Origin: Parapedobacter defluvii
GTDB taxonomy: Bacteria > Bacteroidota > Bacteroidia > Sphingobacteriales > Sphingobacteriaceae
Assembly (NCBI RefSeq): GCF_014642075.1
Contig: NZ_BMIK01000003.1
Coordinates: 124,001 to 188,000, forward strand
DNA: 64,000 nucleotides
Reading direction: 5' to 3'
Under the pieces are notes generated by a model. It did no database searches. It saw only the letters and a list, made by a program, of their open reading frames with translations, and was not told where the DNA came from. Each line of letters starts with the position of its first letter. The stretch's first letter is position 1. Shown here in pieces: positions 43,994-52,377 of this stretch. The position numbers and the translations under genes are program-made.

Positions 43994-44453
43994 AACCTTA
44001 CCAGAAACCGTAGCGGGTTATCGCATGAAACCGCTTCCTCGGTGAGGTGGTCCCTAAAGATGCGACTGAAGAAAGGATGTACGTGGTGCACAACAATTAA
44101 AATAAAATATCCTGTTGTTGATAAGCGAAAAGTTCAGGGATAAGCGTAGCCTTAGTAATCTTTGCAAGGTTGAGGATGGGATGTAGGTTCAACCTTCAAC
44201 TTTTCCGTGGTAACGGGAGACCTCGCCGTCGGGCAAATAACTCTTGCTAAAAAAATCTGGAGAAGTTTTATCCAATGGAGACATAAACAGGGGAGAAATC
44301 AAAAGACTAGAAAGAACTTACCTCGCTCCCAATGGCTTTGGATTATGCTTTATTTCACTTTTACTGAATTACTGAATCGTTACTCAGAAAAGAACCCCGA
44401 AAAGAACCCCCGATTTCCAAAAAACAGCCTTTATGTCACGTTAAAGCCATATT
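43994..44453. other. Right end of the island, non-coding with short repeats
   Basis: No gene is supported. Near the end are ACTGAATTACT (44,363-44,373), inverted relative to the copy at 8,092-8,102, and a tandem 12-base repeat GAAAAGAACCCC (44,387-44,410). Also AAGGTTGA/TCAACCTT near 44,170-44,200. These are candidates for integrase or excisionase binding next to attR. Confidence 0.5.
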
Positions 44454-44474
44454 TTCAATCCCCCTACGGGCTAC
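44454..44474 (+). other. attR: duplicated tRNA-Glu 3' end
   Basis: TTCAATCCCCCTACGGGCTA (plus C) matches the tRNA copy at 7,967-7,987 at 19 of 21 positions, including a perfect 14-base core at 44,461-44,474. No other part of a tRNA precedes it. The terminator five bases later is where a tRNA terminator would be. Confidence 0.72.
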
Positions 44475-44478
44475 TTCA

Positions 44479-44510
44479 GGAGACACCGCATGCCGGTTGT
44501 CTCCTTTTTT
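44479..44510 (+). terminator. Presumed original tRNA-Glu terminator
   Basis: GGAGACA (44,479-44,485) pairs with TGTCTCC (44,498-44,504), with inner CCG/CGG pairs, followed by TTTTTT. No gene lies just upstream, which fits the view that the island separated it from tRNA-Glu. Confidence 0.8.
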
Positions 44511-45087
44511 ATGTTAATAAAAGTCTGTGACCCAAAAACTCGCTTCGGGGTGTCTTCACGGTATTTTTGTATGGCTTTGTTATATTTGTTAAAAAGTCTG
44601 TCTTGCACTAATAAACTTGGAGATTTTGGCCGATTTAGAAAAAAATAAAAATTGAAACAGCGAGATATTTTGCAGTTTTGGAGGGATGTTGAAATCTTTG
44701 ATCTCCCGATTTTAATGATGATGCTTCGGCTTTGGAAAGCAGCGACCAATTACCCTGGGTGGCACAGCACAGCCCTGCAAAAAATACTATAAATGGCGCT
44801 ATACACTGATCTTTGGAAAGATCGAAAAGAAACAGATCATTGACCATCTCAACACGCTACTAAAAGTAGATGTTACTATCGTATAAATTAAATGGACATA
44901 TTTTTAGTATTTGTTCATTTATTGGAAAAACATGAACATGTTTAGCTTTCCTGTCCATCTCATCGATATCGCGCACGAATCGCTAAAAACAGCTTGTTCT
45001 TTTTTGTAAGCGAAAGATTGATTATCTTTCCACCGAATTACAACCGCGACGGCTACCATTAAGATATTAGATACGAAACAGCAACAT
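44511..45087. other. Intergenic region with a possible gene remnant
   Basis: No intact gene. A frame ending in TAA at 44,884-44,886 encodes YYKWRYTLIFGKIEKKQIID and further plausible sequence for about 40 codons but has stops upstream and no start, so it may be a decayed gene end. The rest shows nothing. Confidence 0.35.
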
Positions 45088-45732
45088 ATGAAACCTATAG
45101 GCTGCCTTTTATTGCTATTAGTGGCATTTTCAATGCCCAGCTACACGCAGGAATCCCTGTCGCCCTTTCTTTTTGACGACTACCACGATGCGGTGGTACA
45201 TTTTCATGGCGGACAAACATCGACTGAAAAAGTGAACTATAACCTGGTGGAAAGTGCACTTTATTTCATCGATCAGCGGGATGGGCAAGTAAAGGTAGTG
45301 GCTGATTATCGGGGTATCGACTCACTTGTCATCGTCGGGCGCACGTTTCTTCTCGACGGTAAAAATGCATTGGAAAAAGTATCGAGCAGCCCCACCATGT
45401 ACATCCGATTCAACGCAAACAGTACGCTCAAACCACCTCCCGTCGCCTACGGCGGCACCAGCAAGCTTGCCTCGGTCGACGTTTATTCGACTGCCTTTTT
45501 TCAAGGTTTGGGATCGGACCGCAAAGCCAAGGAGCATGAAGTATCTGAAATTTACCACGATTACGTTATCGAGCATGGCGGAAAGCAGAAGAAGTTCTCC
45601 AACTTCAAGCAGCTCTACCGGATATATCGTGACCACAGCGAAATATTGGAGAAATACGTAGCTGATCACGAGCTGGACTTCAATGATGTAAAGGGCATCC
45701 TTGCATTATGCCGTTATGCCGAAAGCCTGTGA
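45088..45732 (+). CDS. Secreted protein of unknown function
   Basis: 214 residues. The signal peptide is MKPIGCLLLLLVAFSMPSYT, with cleavage near TQES. The mature part has FDDYHDAVVHFHGGQTSTEKVNYNLV in outline, probably a DUF-type beta-rich region, and a helical C-terminus (NFKQLYRIYRDHSEILEKYV). Not assigned to a named family. First gene on the chromosome side of the island's right end. Confidence 0.72.
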   Translation: MKPIGCLLLLLVAFSMPSYTQESLSPFLFDDYHDAVVHFHGGQTSTEKVNYNLVESALYFIDQRDGQVKVVADYRGIDSLVIVGRTFLLDGKNALEKVSSSPTMYIRFNANSTLKPPPVAYGGTSKLASVDVYSTAFFQGLGSDRKAKEHEVSEIYHDYVIEHGGKQKKFSNFKQLYRIYRDHSEILEKYVADHELDFNDVKGILALCRYAESL

Positions 45733-46088
45733 CACGGCTATCGTTCAGCTATCTTTGGTCAAAAAAGGCCGATAGTTTAAACTGTTACTTCCCCTTTATT
45801 TTCCTCAAATACCCCTAGCTCATCTTTAATCCAGAGCAGGATGAAAACGAGGGTTACTGCAAAATTACGACAAGTATCGGATGTTTCTATGAATCGCTAC
45901 ATTAGAACCGAACTGTCTTAGCTTCCAATTCGGCGAGGTGTTGAACTTCACCGATGGCATTGGACTTGGCAACTGGATTGCCGGGCGCAAGCAATGGAGT
46001 ACAACCTTATTTACTGAATAAAAGCGGTGCCAAGCGATTATAGACGAATTATCAACTAATTTTACGGAAACATTAAAATTTAGGACAA
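45733..46088. other. Intergenic region with a possible gene remnant
   Basis: No intact gene. A frame ending near 46,020 reads FGEVLNFTDGIGLGNWIAGR and a little more, which looks like the end of a lost protein but cannot be assigned. Sequence becomes AT-rich just before the reductase gene. Confidence 0.35.
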
Positions 46089-46637
46089 ATGCGAAAAATA
46101 TCACTTTTCATTGCAATGAGTTTAGACGGTTACATTGCAAAACCTAATGATGACCTCAGTTTCCTAAAACTTGTAGAAAAAGAAGGCGAAGATTATGGCT
46201 ATGCCGAGTTTACGGATACAATAGACACCTTAATTATTGGCAGAAAAACCTATGATTATGTACTTAAAGAAATTGGTTCTTCTCATTACGATAACGGACA
46301 AAGAGATGTATATGTCATAACCAGAAATCAACGACCAAATATAGGTAGAACAACTTTTTATACCGGAAATTTGGCCGGGTTGGCTAAAAGACTAAAATCT
46401 GAAAACGGTAAAAACATTTATTGTGATGGTGGAGCAGAAGTAATCAATGAATTATTAAAGCACGATTTAATAGACGAGTTTATAATTTCGGTCATACCGG
46501 TTTTATTGGGTAATGGAACAAGACTTTTTAAGGACGGAAGACCTGAACAAACACTTGAACTCATCGCTGCAAAAACATACGATACGGGATTGACACAATT
46601 ACATTATAAACAAAAAAATAAACAACAAACCCATTAA
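46089..46637 (+). CDS. Dihydrofolate reductase family protein (RibD C-terminal type)
   Basis: 182 residues: ISLFIAMSLDGYIAKPNDDLSFL, TLIIGRKTYDYVL, VYVITRN, IYCDGGAEVINELLKHDLIDEFIISVIPVLLGNGTRLF in outline, the RibD_C/YyaP pattern. It binds NADPH; substrates of such proteins are mostly unknown. The gene is more AT-rich than its neighbours and abuts a truncated dehydrogenase, which suggests recent insertion. Confidence 0.9.
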   Translation: MRKISLFIAMSLDGYIAKPNDDLSFLKLVEKEGEDYGYAEFTDTIDTLIIGRKTYDYVLKEIGSSHYDNGQRDVYVITRNQRPNIGRTTFYTGNLAGLAKRLKSENGKNIYCDGGAEVINELLKHDLIDEFIISVIPVLLGNGTRLFKDGRPEQTLELIAAKTYDTGLTQLHYKQKNKQQTH

Positions 46638-46672
46638 CAAGGTATGGTAAAAAACAAACTAATAATGCGGGC

Positions 46673-47119
46673 TTGCAGAAAATACGGCACCTGGGAGCGG
46701 ACGCGGTTATTGATCTAAAGCAATCCGATGAACAAATAAAAGACGCTTTTGAAGCAGAAGCAGGGAAAGGGTATGACGTTGTTCTTGACTTTCTCTGGGG
46801 GCATCCAACCGAATTGCTATTGAAAACCCTTGTTCCCAAGAAAGCAGGGTTTGCCACACACCGAACGCGATTTGTTCAGATAGGTCAATCTGCAGGCGAA
46901 AGTATTACGTTAACTGCCGAGACCCTTCGGACTTCGGGACCGGAGTTGATGGGCGTTGGTAATGTTTCTCCCGATGTTATCCCCGTAGCGGTGCAACAGG
47001 TCTGGGATTGGATACGGGAAAACAGGCTGACTATCGATATCGAAAAAATACCCTTAACAAACATTTCGGAAGCATGGCAGCGGAAGACCGAAGGAAAAAG
47101 ACTGGTCATTGTGCCTTAA
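46673..47119 (+). pseudogene. C-terminal remnant of a zinc-type alcohol dehydrogenase
   Basis: About 148 residues without a real start (the frame opens at TTG). IRHLGADAVIDLKQ, YDVVLDFLWGHPTELLLKTL and ISEAWQRKTEGKRLVIVP are the second half of the Rossmann domain and C-terminus of an MDR-type quinone or alcohol dehydrogenase. The catalytic GroES-like domain and the glycine motif are missing. The break lies next to the AT-rich reductase gene. Confidence 0.8.
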
Positions 47120-47148
47120 ATACGGATAGAACAGGCGCGGACGCGCTT

Positions 47149-48009
47149 TCAGTTCCGAGCGATTGATTCCGGGCGACAATGCGTGGTGAGGATGCCGCCG
47201 GCTTTTCGCGCCCTATTCGTTTGAATAGCGTCTATTCCCCATCGCTGAGCACTAAGGTAATTTTTCTTTCGATCGCTTATAAACAGCAGATCCGTATATA
47301 TTTTTACGTTCTTCGATTGGATTCGTTTGGCAGTGTTAGCATCCAATACTTTCCATTTCACATCGAATCCATAAGGAGCCAAATCTGCTACCTTTTTCTC
47401 CAAATCTTCCAAATTTCTCAATGCTGGTATGATACGTGCATGAGGCAATACGCTTCTCAGCCTTTTCAGGTAATCATCGCCGCCATAGAATACAGCCTCC
47501 CTATCCAAATCATAGCTTTTAAGAATACGGGCGAGTGTCTCGGGCGCAATATCCTTGCAATCTACGTATAGGTTTACACTTTTCTCGTTAGCACTATTGT
47601 ATTCTGATAATAGTGTACATACCTGCTCTAATGTCGGGATGTGTTCACTTTTCGGGCTGTTCCTTTTCTTTTTCAGCCATACATCCGCTAAACTACGTAT
47701 TGTATATTCCTTGAGCTTTCCATGTGCATTGGTTGTCCTTTTCAAGTCACCATCGTGTAACACCACGGGTATTCCATCTGATGTGGTCCGCACGTCTACT
47801 TCGATATAGTCAATGTCGGCACGCAGCATGCTGGCGAAGCCACTTAGTGAATTCTCCGGGTAGCCACTCGCCTTGCCGCGATGTGCCACCACCTTAGGCG
47901 ACTCACATGGTATCTGCGCATGCAAGCAGGTAACACAGGCGGCAAATATTACCCAAAGAACAACTGGTTTAAAGCGGAAATAATTCTTTCTCGCAAAATC
48001 TTTTCGCAC
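47149..48009 (-). CDS. Glycerophosphodiester phosphodiesterase (exported)
   Basis: 286 residues with a GTG start. An N-terminal hydrophobic segment (PVVLWVIFAACVTCLHAQ) directs export. The GDPD domain has VVAHRGKASGYPENSLSGF (His-Arg), IEVDVRTTSDGIPVVLHDGDLKRTT (Glu, Asp, His) and the C-terminal GIDAIQTNRA. It hydrolyses glycerophosphodiesters to glycerol-3-phosphate and an alcohol, giving phosphate and glycerol from lipids. No ATG is available upstream in frame before a stop. Confidence 0.9.
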   Translation of the reverse strand: MRKDFARKNYFRFKPVVLWVIFAACVTCLHAQIPCESPKVVAHRGKASGYPENSLSGFASMLRADIDYIEVDVRTTSDGIPVVLHDGDLKRTTNAHGKLKEYTIRSLADVWLKKKRNSPKSEHIPTLEQVCTLLSEYNSANEKSVNLYVDCKDIAPETLARILKSYDLDREAVFYGGDDYLKRLRSVLPHARIIPALRNLEDLEKKVADLAPYGFDVKWKVLDANTAKRIQSKNVKIYTDLLFISDRKKNYLSAQRWGIDAIQTNRARKAGGILTTHCRPESIARN

Positions 48010-48126
48010 AATTTCGTTTATGGATCTATGATTACGGTTATTTTAAATACACACAAACTTACAAAAAGCTTCTCTATCTTTTAAACCGACTTAACACTTT
48101 TACAATTGCCAAAAAAATCAAAAAAA

Positions 48127-48177
48127 TTTGCGCAGCTATTTGACTACATGTATATTTGCAGTCAAATAGCTGCGCAA
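48127..48177 (+). promoter_or_regulatory. ArsR-type operator overlapping the promoter and start codon
   Basis: TTGCGCAGCTATTTGACT (48,128-48,145) and AGTCAAATAGCTGCGCAA (48,160-48,177) form an 18-base perfect inverted repeat with a 14-base spacer. TATATTTG (48,151-48,158), a -7 element, lies in the spacer, with TTG at 48,128-48,130 twenty bases upstream. The right arm ends on the A of the start codon. Self-repression by the ArsR-like protein is the obvious reading. Confidence 0.8.
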
Positions 48178-48500
48178 TGGAATTACGAAGAGATGTATTT
48201 CAGGCCATCGCCGACCCCACCCGGAGGGCAATTATCACCTTAGTTGCCTTTCAGGCCATGACACCCAGTGCAATCGCCGAGAATTTTACATCTTCCCGCC
48301 AAACGATTTCTAAACACATACAAATCCTTGCAGAATGCGAAATACTCCAGCAGGAGCAAAACGGGCGGGAGATTTATTATCAATTAAACCCCAAAAAACT
48401 AAAGGCAATTGCAGATTTTATTGAGCCATTCCGCAATTTGTGGGACGATCGATTCAACAAATTAGAAGCCGTGATGAAAAAATACCAATCAGAACAATAA
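48177..48500 (+). CDS. ArsR-family transcriptional regulator
   Basis: 107 residues from ATG 48,177 (the frame extends back to 48,156 but through the operator). The winged helix is [57 protein letters not shown]. No cysteine metal site is visible, as in the SRPBCC-linked subgroup. It is followed after two bases by the SRPBCC gene, the common pair in which the regulator controls its partner. Confidence 0.92.
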   Translation: MELRRDVFQAIADPTRRAIITLVAFQAMTPSAIAENFTSSRQTISKHIQILAECEILQQEQNGREIYYQLNPKKLKAIADFIEPFRNLWDDRFNKLEAVMKKYQSEQ

Positions 48501-48502
48501 GT

Positions 48503-48970
48503 ATGGAACGAAAAACGAAAATCCATGCCGAAGAAGGCAAACAGGAATTATTTATAACCCGGGAATTTGATCTGCCCGTGGAGTTACTCTTCAGAGCGTA
48601 TATAGATCCGGAGATTGTGGAACAATGGATGGGGACAAGAGTGCTGAAACTGGAAAATAAAAAGCATGGTAGCTGGCAATTTGAGACCAGCGATGCACAG
48701 GGAAATGTGGTATTTCAATCCGGTGGCGCTTTCCACGACATTGTTCCAAATCAAAAGATCATCCGCACATTTGAAATGGACAATACACCCTTTGCTGCCC
48801 AGCTTGAGTTCCTGGAGTTTGAAAAGCTCATGAACGGTACCAGCAAACTTACCATGCATATTATATTCAAGTCGGTTGCAGACAGAGACCAACTGCTCCA
48901 ATTACCTTTTGCACAAGGCATCAATATGGCACACAACCGATTAGAGGAAGTTGTAATGCATTTAAAATAA
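48503..48970 (+). CDS. SRPBCC (AHSA1-like) domain protein
   Basis: 155 residues from ATG 48,503. ITREFDLPVELLFRAYIDPEIVEQWMG is the AHSA1/START-like opening, followed by GSWQFETSDAQGNVVFQSGG and IIRTFEM, ending in an amphipathic helix (MAHNRLEEVVMHLK). Such proteins bind hydrophobic ligands. It is coupled to the ArsR gene (two-base gap) and probably co-transcribed with the DoxX-like gene. Confidence 0.9.
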   Translation: MERKTKIHAEEGKQELFITREFDLPVELLFRAYIDPEIVEQWMGTRVLKLENKKHGSWQFETSDAQGNVVFQSGGAFHDIVPNQKIIRTFEMDNTPFAAQLEFLEFEKLMNGTSKLTMHIIFKSVADRDQLLQLPFAQGINMAHNRLEEVVMHLK

Positions 48971-49110
48971 CATATCATGAAACCATCATGATTTATTCAA
49001 TCACATAGGGGAATGAATAAACGGCTTCAGCCATCTTGAATGCCGTTGAAATCAAACACAAATGAAAAATCTGATAGCTTCATCGCCGTTAAAAAGCAAA
49101 ATACACACAG

Positions 49111-49515
49111 ATGAAAAAGCGTAATAAAATCATTTATTGGATTGCCACGGCATGGCTGTCGTTGGGAATGCTGTCGACGGGGATAGTTCAATTGATTAAG
49201 ATGAAGGAAGAAGTAACCAACATCGAACAGTTGGGATACCCGGTCTACCTTCTTACCCTGATCGGCATCTGGAAAATTTTAGGGGTAATCGCCATACTCA
49301 TTCCTAAATTTGCATTACTTAAGGAATGGGCGTATGCCGGTTTCTTCTTTGCGATGACAGGTGCTATCTTCTCCCATTTAGCTGGAGGGAACGGTGCGAA
49401 AGAGCTCTTTGGACCGGTATTATTATTGGTTTTGACGGTAGTATCGTGGTATTTCAGACCCGCAGATAGAAAGATAAGCCCTACCGGTGGAACCCGTAAA
49501 TCCGATGAAAAATAA
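49111..49515 (+). CDS. DoxX-like membrane protein
   Basis: 134 residues with four membrane helices: IIYWIATAWLSLGMLSTGIVQL, YLLTLIGIWKILGVIAILI, YAGFFFAMTGAIFSHLAGG, FGPVLLLVLTVVSWYF. This is the DoxX_2 type that usually accompanies ArsR-SRPBCC pairs. It lies 140 bases downstream of the SRPBCC gene. Confidence 0.88.
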   Translation: MKKRNKIIYWIATAWLSLGMLSTGIVQLIKMKEEVTNIEQLGYPVYLLTLIGIWKILGVIAILIPKFALLKEWAYAGFFFAMTGAIFSHLAGGNGAKELFGPVLLLVLTVVSWYFRPADRKISPTGGTRKSDEK

Positions 49516-49525
49516 ATACAGAATC

Positions 49526-50092
49526 ATGAATAGCCATAAAAAAGAACTGTTGCCCGAGCAACGCGAAGAATTACTCAACGTACTGAAAACACGCTTCGAG
49601 AAAAACAGGAATCGCCATAAGGACATTCAATGGGCAGACGTAGAGGCCAAACTCGCCTCACATCCTGAAAAACTATGGGCACTCGATGAAATGGAAACAA
49701 CCGGCGGCGAACCCGATGTGGTTGGCCGTGACGAAAAAACCGGTGAATATATTTTTTTCGACTGCTCGGTAGAAAGCCCCAAAGGGCGCAGGAGTCTCTG
49801 TTACGACCGCGAAGCCTGGGAAGCACGGAAACAACACAAACCTCAAAACACTGCCCTTGACATGGCTGCGGAAATGGGGATAGAAATCTTAACCGAAGAG
49901 CAATACCGGGCACTGCAGCAACTTGGAAAGTTTGACACCAAAACATCGAGCTGGGTAAAAACGCCGGCTGATATCCGGGCTCTTGGTGGTGCCATCTTCG
50001 GCGATTTCCGCTTCGGGAGGGTATTTATTTATCATAACGGAGCCGATTCTTACTACGGTGCAAGAGGGTTCCGTGGGTCGTTAAGAGTTTGA
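49526..50092 (+). CDS. DUF4256 family protein
   Basis: 188 residues from ATG 49,526 (ATG 49,505 would overlap the DoxX gene). LLPEQREELLNVLKTRFEKN, MEXTGGEPDVVG-like (METTGGEPDVVGRDEKTGEY), FFDCSVESPKGRRSLCYDREA and LGGAIFGDFRFGRVFIYHNGA are the DUF4256 hallmarks. The family is well conserved but has no known activity. It continues the cluster of small stress-type genes and converges with the DUF488 gene, overlapping it by twelve bases. Confidence 0.9.
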   Translation: MNSHKKELLPEQREELLNVLKTRFEKNRNRHKDIQWADVEAKLASHPEKLWALDEMETTGGEPDVVGRDEKTGEYIFFDCSVESPKGRRSLCYDREAWEARKQHKPQNTALDMAAEMGIEILTEEQYRALQQLGKFDTKTSSWVKTPADIRALGGAIFGDFRFGRVFIYHNGADSYYGARGFRGSLRV

Positions 50093-50446
50093 AAAACCGT
50101 GTTCAACAATAAAATCGGCAAGCACTACAGCCTGATTGTGTTTTTCATCTTTTGCGCCATATAGCAATGTGATGTGGTCTTTCTCCTTAACAAAAGAGAT
50201 AAGCGTATCCATCGCATTGTTTTCCTGCAGTTCTTTCCGATACCGCTTTTTGAACTCATCCCATTTGGCAGGATCATGACCAAACCAGGTCCGCAGCTCC
50301 GTGGAGGGTGCTACTTCTTTCATCCACTGGTCCACCCGTGCATTCTCCCGTTTCATGCCCCGGGGCCAAAGGCGATCCACCAAGATACGGAATCCATCTT
50401 TTGGATCATACGGCACATAAATTCGCTTTATACTGATTTTTTCCAT
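50081..50446 (-). CDS. DUF488 family protein
   Basis: 121 residues from ATG 50,446. ISIKRIYVPYDPKDGFRILVDRLWPRGMK at the start and WMKEVAPSTELRTWFGHDP, then HITLLYGAKDEKHNQAVVL, define the YeaO-like DUF488 group. Function unknown. The start codon lies seven bases downstream of the truncated haemoglobin stop, so the two form an operon. Confidence 0.92.
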   Translation of the reverse strand: MEKISIKRIYVPYDPKDGFRILVDRLWPRGMKRENARVDQWMKEVAPSTELRTWFGHDPAKWDEFKKRYRKELQENNAMDTLISFVKEKDHITLLYGAKDEKHNQAVVLADFIVEHGFSNS

Positions 50447-50453
50447 AGCAGCT

Positions 50454-50843
50454 TCATAACAGCGGCTTCGATGCATGCCGCCGGTAATATTCAATCTTGG
50501 ATAAAAACATCGTGGCCATTTTTTCCGCACGCCATTTCGCTTCTTCGGCCTTATCACCCTCAAAAAGGGTGTTTACTGTTTGGCGCCACAAATCCAGCCA
50601 TGCACTAAAATGTTCTTTTTTAATGGGCAACTCCGCATGCGGCGGGAATGGACCGCCGAAATAGGTATGCTCATCCAGCAAGACCGTCTGCCAAAACCGG
50701 TACATTTTGTCGAGGTGTTCGGGCCAACGGTCCTGAATGACGCGATCGAATATCGGGCCGATCAGTTTATCTTCCCGAACGTTGGTATAAAATGTATCCA
50801 CCAATATCCGGATATCCGCTATCGTTTCGATATCTTTTTTCAT
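50454..50843 (-). CDS. Group III truncated haemoglobin
   Basis: 129 residues from ATG 50,843. IRILVDTFYTNVREDKLIGPIF, HLDKMYRFWQTVLLDEHTYFGGPFPPHAELPI (proximal His in PPHAELPI) and HFSAWLDLWRQTVN fit the group III (P) pattern. It binds haem and may handle oxygen or nitric oxide. The gene precedes DUF488 on the same strand. Confidence 0.92.
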   Translation of the reverse strand: MKKDIETIADIRILVDTFYTNVREDKLIGPIFDRVIQDRWPEHLDKMYRFWQTVLLDEHTYFGGPFPPHAELPIKKEHFSAWLDLWRQTVNTLFEGDKAEEAKWRAEKMATMFLSKIEYYRRHASKPLL

Positions 50844-50931
50844 GGGAATCTTATTTGCAAAAACATGCGCCTTTACAAATTTCGACAATAAATACCTTAC
50901 TTATCTGTATTTCGTGTAATCTTTTTGGCCT

Positions 50932-52377
50932 TTAGTTCCATCCTCCCCCTAGATCCCGGTAGATATTGGTTGCCGCTTTAAATTGCTGCATTTTTGTTTC
51001 AACCAGCTCCAGCTTCGATTCCAAAACATCCCGTTGAGTCAGTAAGACCTCCAAATAGTCGGCACGTGCAGCTGAAAACAGATCGTTCGAGATGTCAATG
51101 GAACGGGTAAGCGCTGCTACCTCTTCCGACTTTAGGCTATATTGCTTTTCCAGGTTCTTAATGCTGGAAAGCGCTGTAGATACTTCCAGATACGCATTCA
51201 AAATAGTCCGTTCGTAATCATACATAGCCTGCAACTGACGGGCATTCGCATTCTTAAACTCCGCTTTGATTGCATTCCGGTTGATCAGCGGTCCGGCAAG
51301 ATCACCAGCCAGGGAATAGAGTATCGACTCAGGGAATTTCACCAGGTAGGAAGGTTTAAATGCCTGAAATCCCAGGGCGGCCGAAATATCGAAAGCGGGA
51401 TAAAATTCCGCCCGTGCAACTTTCACATCCAGCTTTGCAGCTGCCAACTCAAACTCCGCCTTTTTGATATCCGGCCGGTTCACCAATAACTGGGAAGGTA
51501 TTCCGACAGAGACGACAGATGGCCTCATCGTCAAAAAACTACCGGTGTCCCTTGGTATTTCCTGCGGATACCGACCCAGTAAAAAGTTTAATTTATTTTC
51601 AGTTTCTGTAATTCGCTGCCGGATTTCAAATTCAAGTGCCTGGGAGTTGAGCACTTCGGCCTGGAATTTCTGAACCGCCAGCTCCGTTGCACGGGCAGCT
51701 TCCTTTTGTACCTTTAGGATGTCGAGCGCATTTTTTTGCAGCGAAATATTTTGCCTGACAATTGCCAGCTGGTTATCCAGGGCCAGTAATTCGTAATACG
51801 AGTTGGCAACTTCGGCAATGAGGTTGGTCAGCACGAAATTCTTTCCTTCTACGGTCGACAGATACCGGGCTACTGCCGCCTTTTTGGCGTTGTGCAGCTT
51901 CTTCCAGATATCTACTTCCCAGTTCGCATACATTACTGCGCCATAATCCATCAACGGATCAGGCACCGCTTTTCCGGGAATGATTTCCGTAGATGCATCT
52001 CCCGCACCCTGACTGGTATACCTTCCAACCTTCTCGACCCCCACCCCTATTTTTGCACCCACCGATGGCGATAGCTGCCCATGCCGGAACCGGATGTCAT
52101 TCCGGGCGATCTCGATTTCCTGTAAGGTGATCTGCAGTTCCTGATTGTTGACGAGTGCCGTATCAATGAGGCTAACCAAATGCTTATCGGCGAAGTAATC
52201 CCGCCAGGAAAGAGCCGCCCCGTTGGTCGAATCACCGCCTTCGCGGTTATACCGCCCGGGCACGGAGGTAAGTGCGCTAGGCTGCACCATTGAGGGGATT
52301 CTACAGCTTGCCACACATAAACAAAGACTCAATACGAGAATGAATTTATACATGCTATGCTTATCCATTGTGATCAA
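50932..52377 (-). CDS. RND outer membrane factor (NodT/OprM-type lipoprotein)
   Basis: Up to 481 residues (internal ATGs at 52,368 and 52,353 are alternative starts). The lipoprotein signal ends CLCVASC. Two outer-membrane efflux repeats follow, with the typical LLVNRPDIKKAEFELAAAKLDVKVARAEFYPAFDISAALG signature in outline. It is the TolC-like channel of the efflux system. The start overlaps the permease stop by 17 bases, so all three pump genes are one operon. Confidence 0.92.
   Translation of the reverse strand: MITMDKHSMYKFILVLSLCLCVASCRIPSMVQPSALTSVPGRYNREGGDSTNGAALSWRDYFADKHLVSLIDTALVNNQELQITLQEIEIARNDIRFRHGQLSPSVGAKIGVGVEKVGRYTSQGAGDASTEIIPGKAVPDPLMDYGAVMYANWEVDIWKKLHNAKKAAVARYLSTVEGKNFVLTNLIAEVANSYYELLALDNQLAIVRQNISLQKNALDILKVQKEAARATELAVQKFQAEVLNSQALEFEIRQRITETENKLNFLLGRYPQEIPRDTGSFLTMRPSVVSVGIPSQLLVNRPDIKKAEFELAAAKLDVKVARAEFYPAFDISAALGFQAFKPSYLVKFPESILYSLAGDLAGPLINRNAIKAEFKNANARQLQAMYDYERTILNAYLEVSTALSSIKNLEKQYSLKSEEVAALTRSIDISNDLFSAARADYLEVLLTQRDVLESKLELVETKMQQFKAATNIYRDLGGGWN

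Larger units (their letters stand above)
7967..44474. mobile_element. Integrative genomic island in tRNA-Glu, about 36.5 kb
   Basis: The interval is bounded by direct repeats of the tRNA-Glu 3' end (7,967-7,987 and 44,454-44,474, 19/21 identical with a perfect 14-base core CCCCTACGGGCTAC). An integrase gene lies just inside the left repeat and mobilization genes follow. No transfer (tra) genes were seen, so it would be a mobilizable rather than self-conjugative element. Contents are: integrase, Rpn-like nuclease and mobilization operon (8.3-12.6 kb); second recombinase and integron-like cassette array (13.8-26.9 kb); and stress-related cargo of host-like composition (27-44 kb). The cargo could in part be older chromosomal material, but no second right-end repeat was found nearer the integrase. 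Confidence 0.72.

Noticed and set aside
44387..44410. Tandem GAAAAGAACCCC repeat as a CRISPR or transposon end
   Set aside because: Only two copies without spacers and no partner elsewhere; noted as part of the island end.
44721..44886. Open frame ending IEKKQIIDHLNTLLKVDV
   Set aside because: No start codon and stops upstream; at most a gene remnant, not annotated as a gene.
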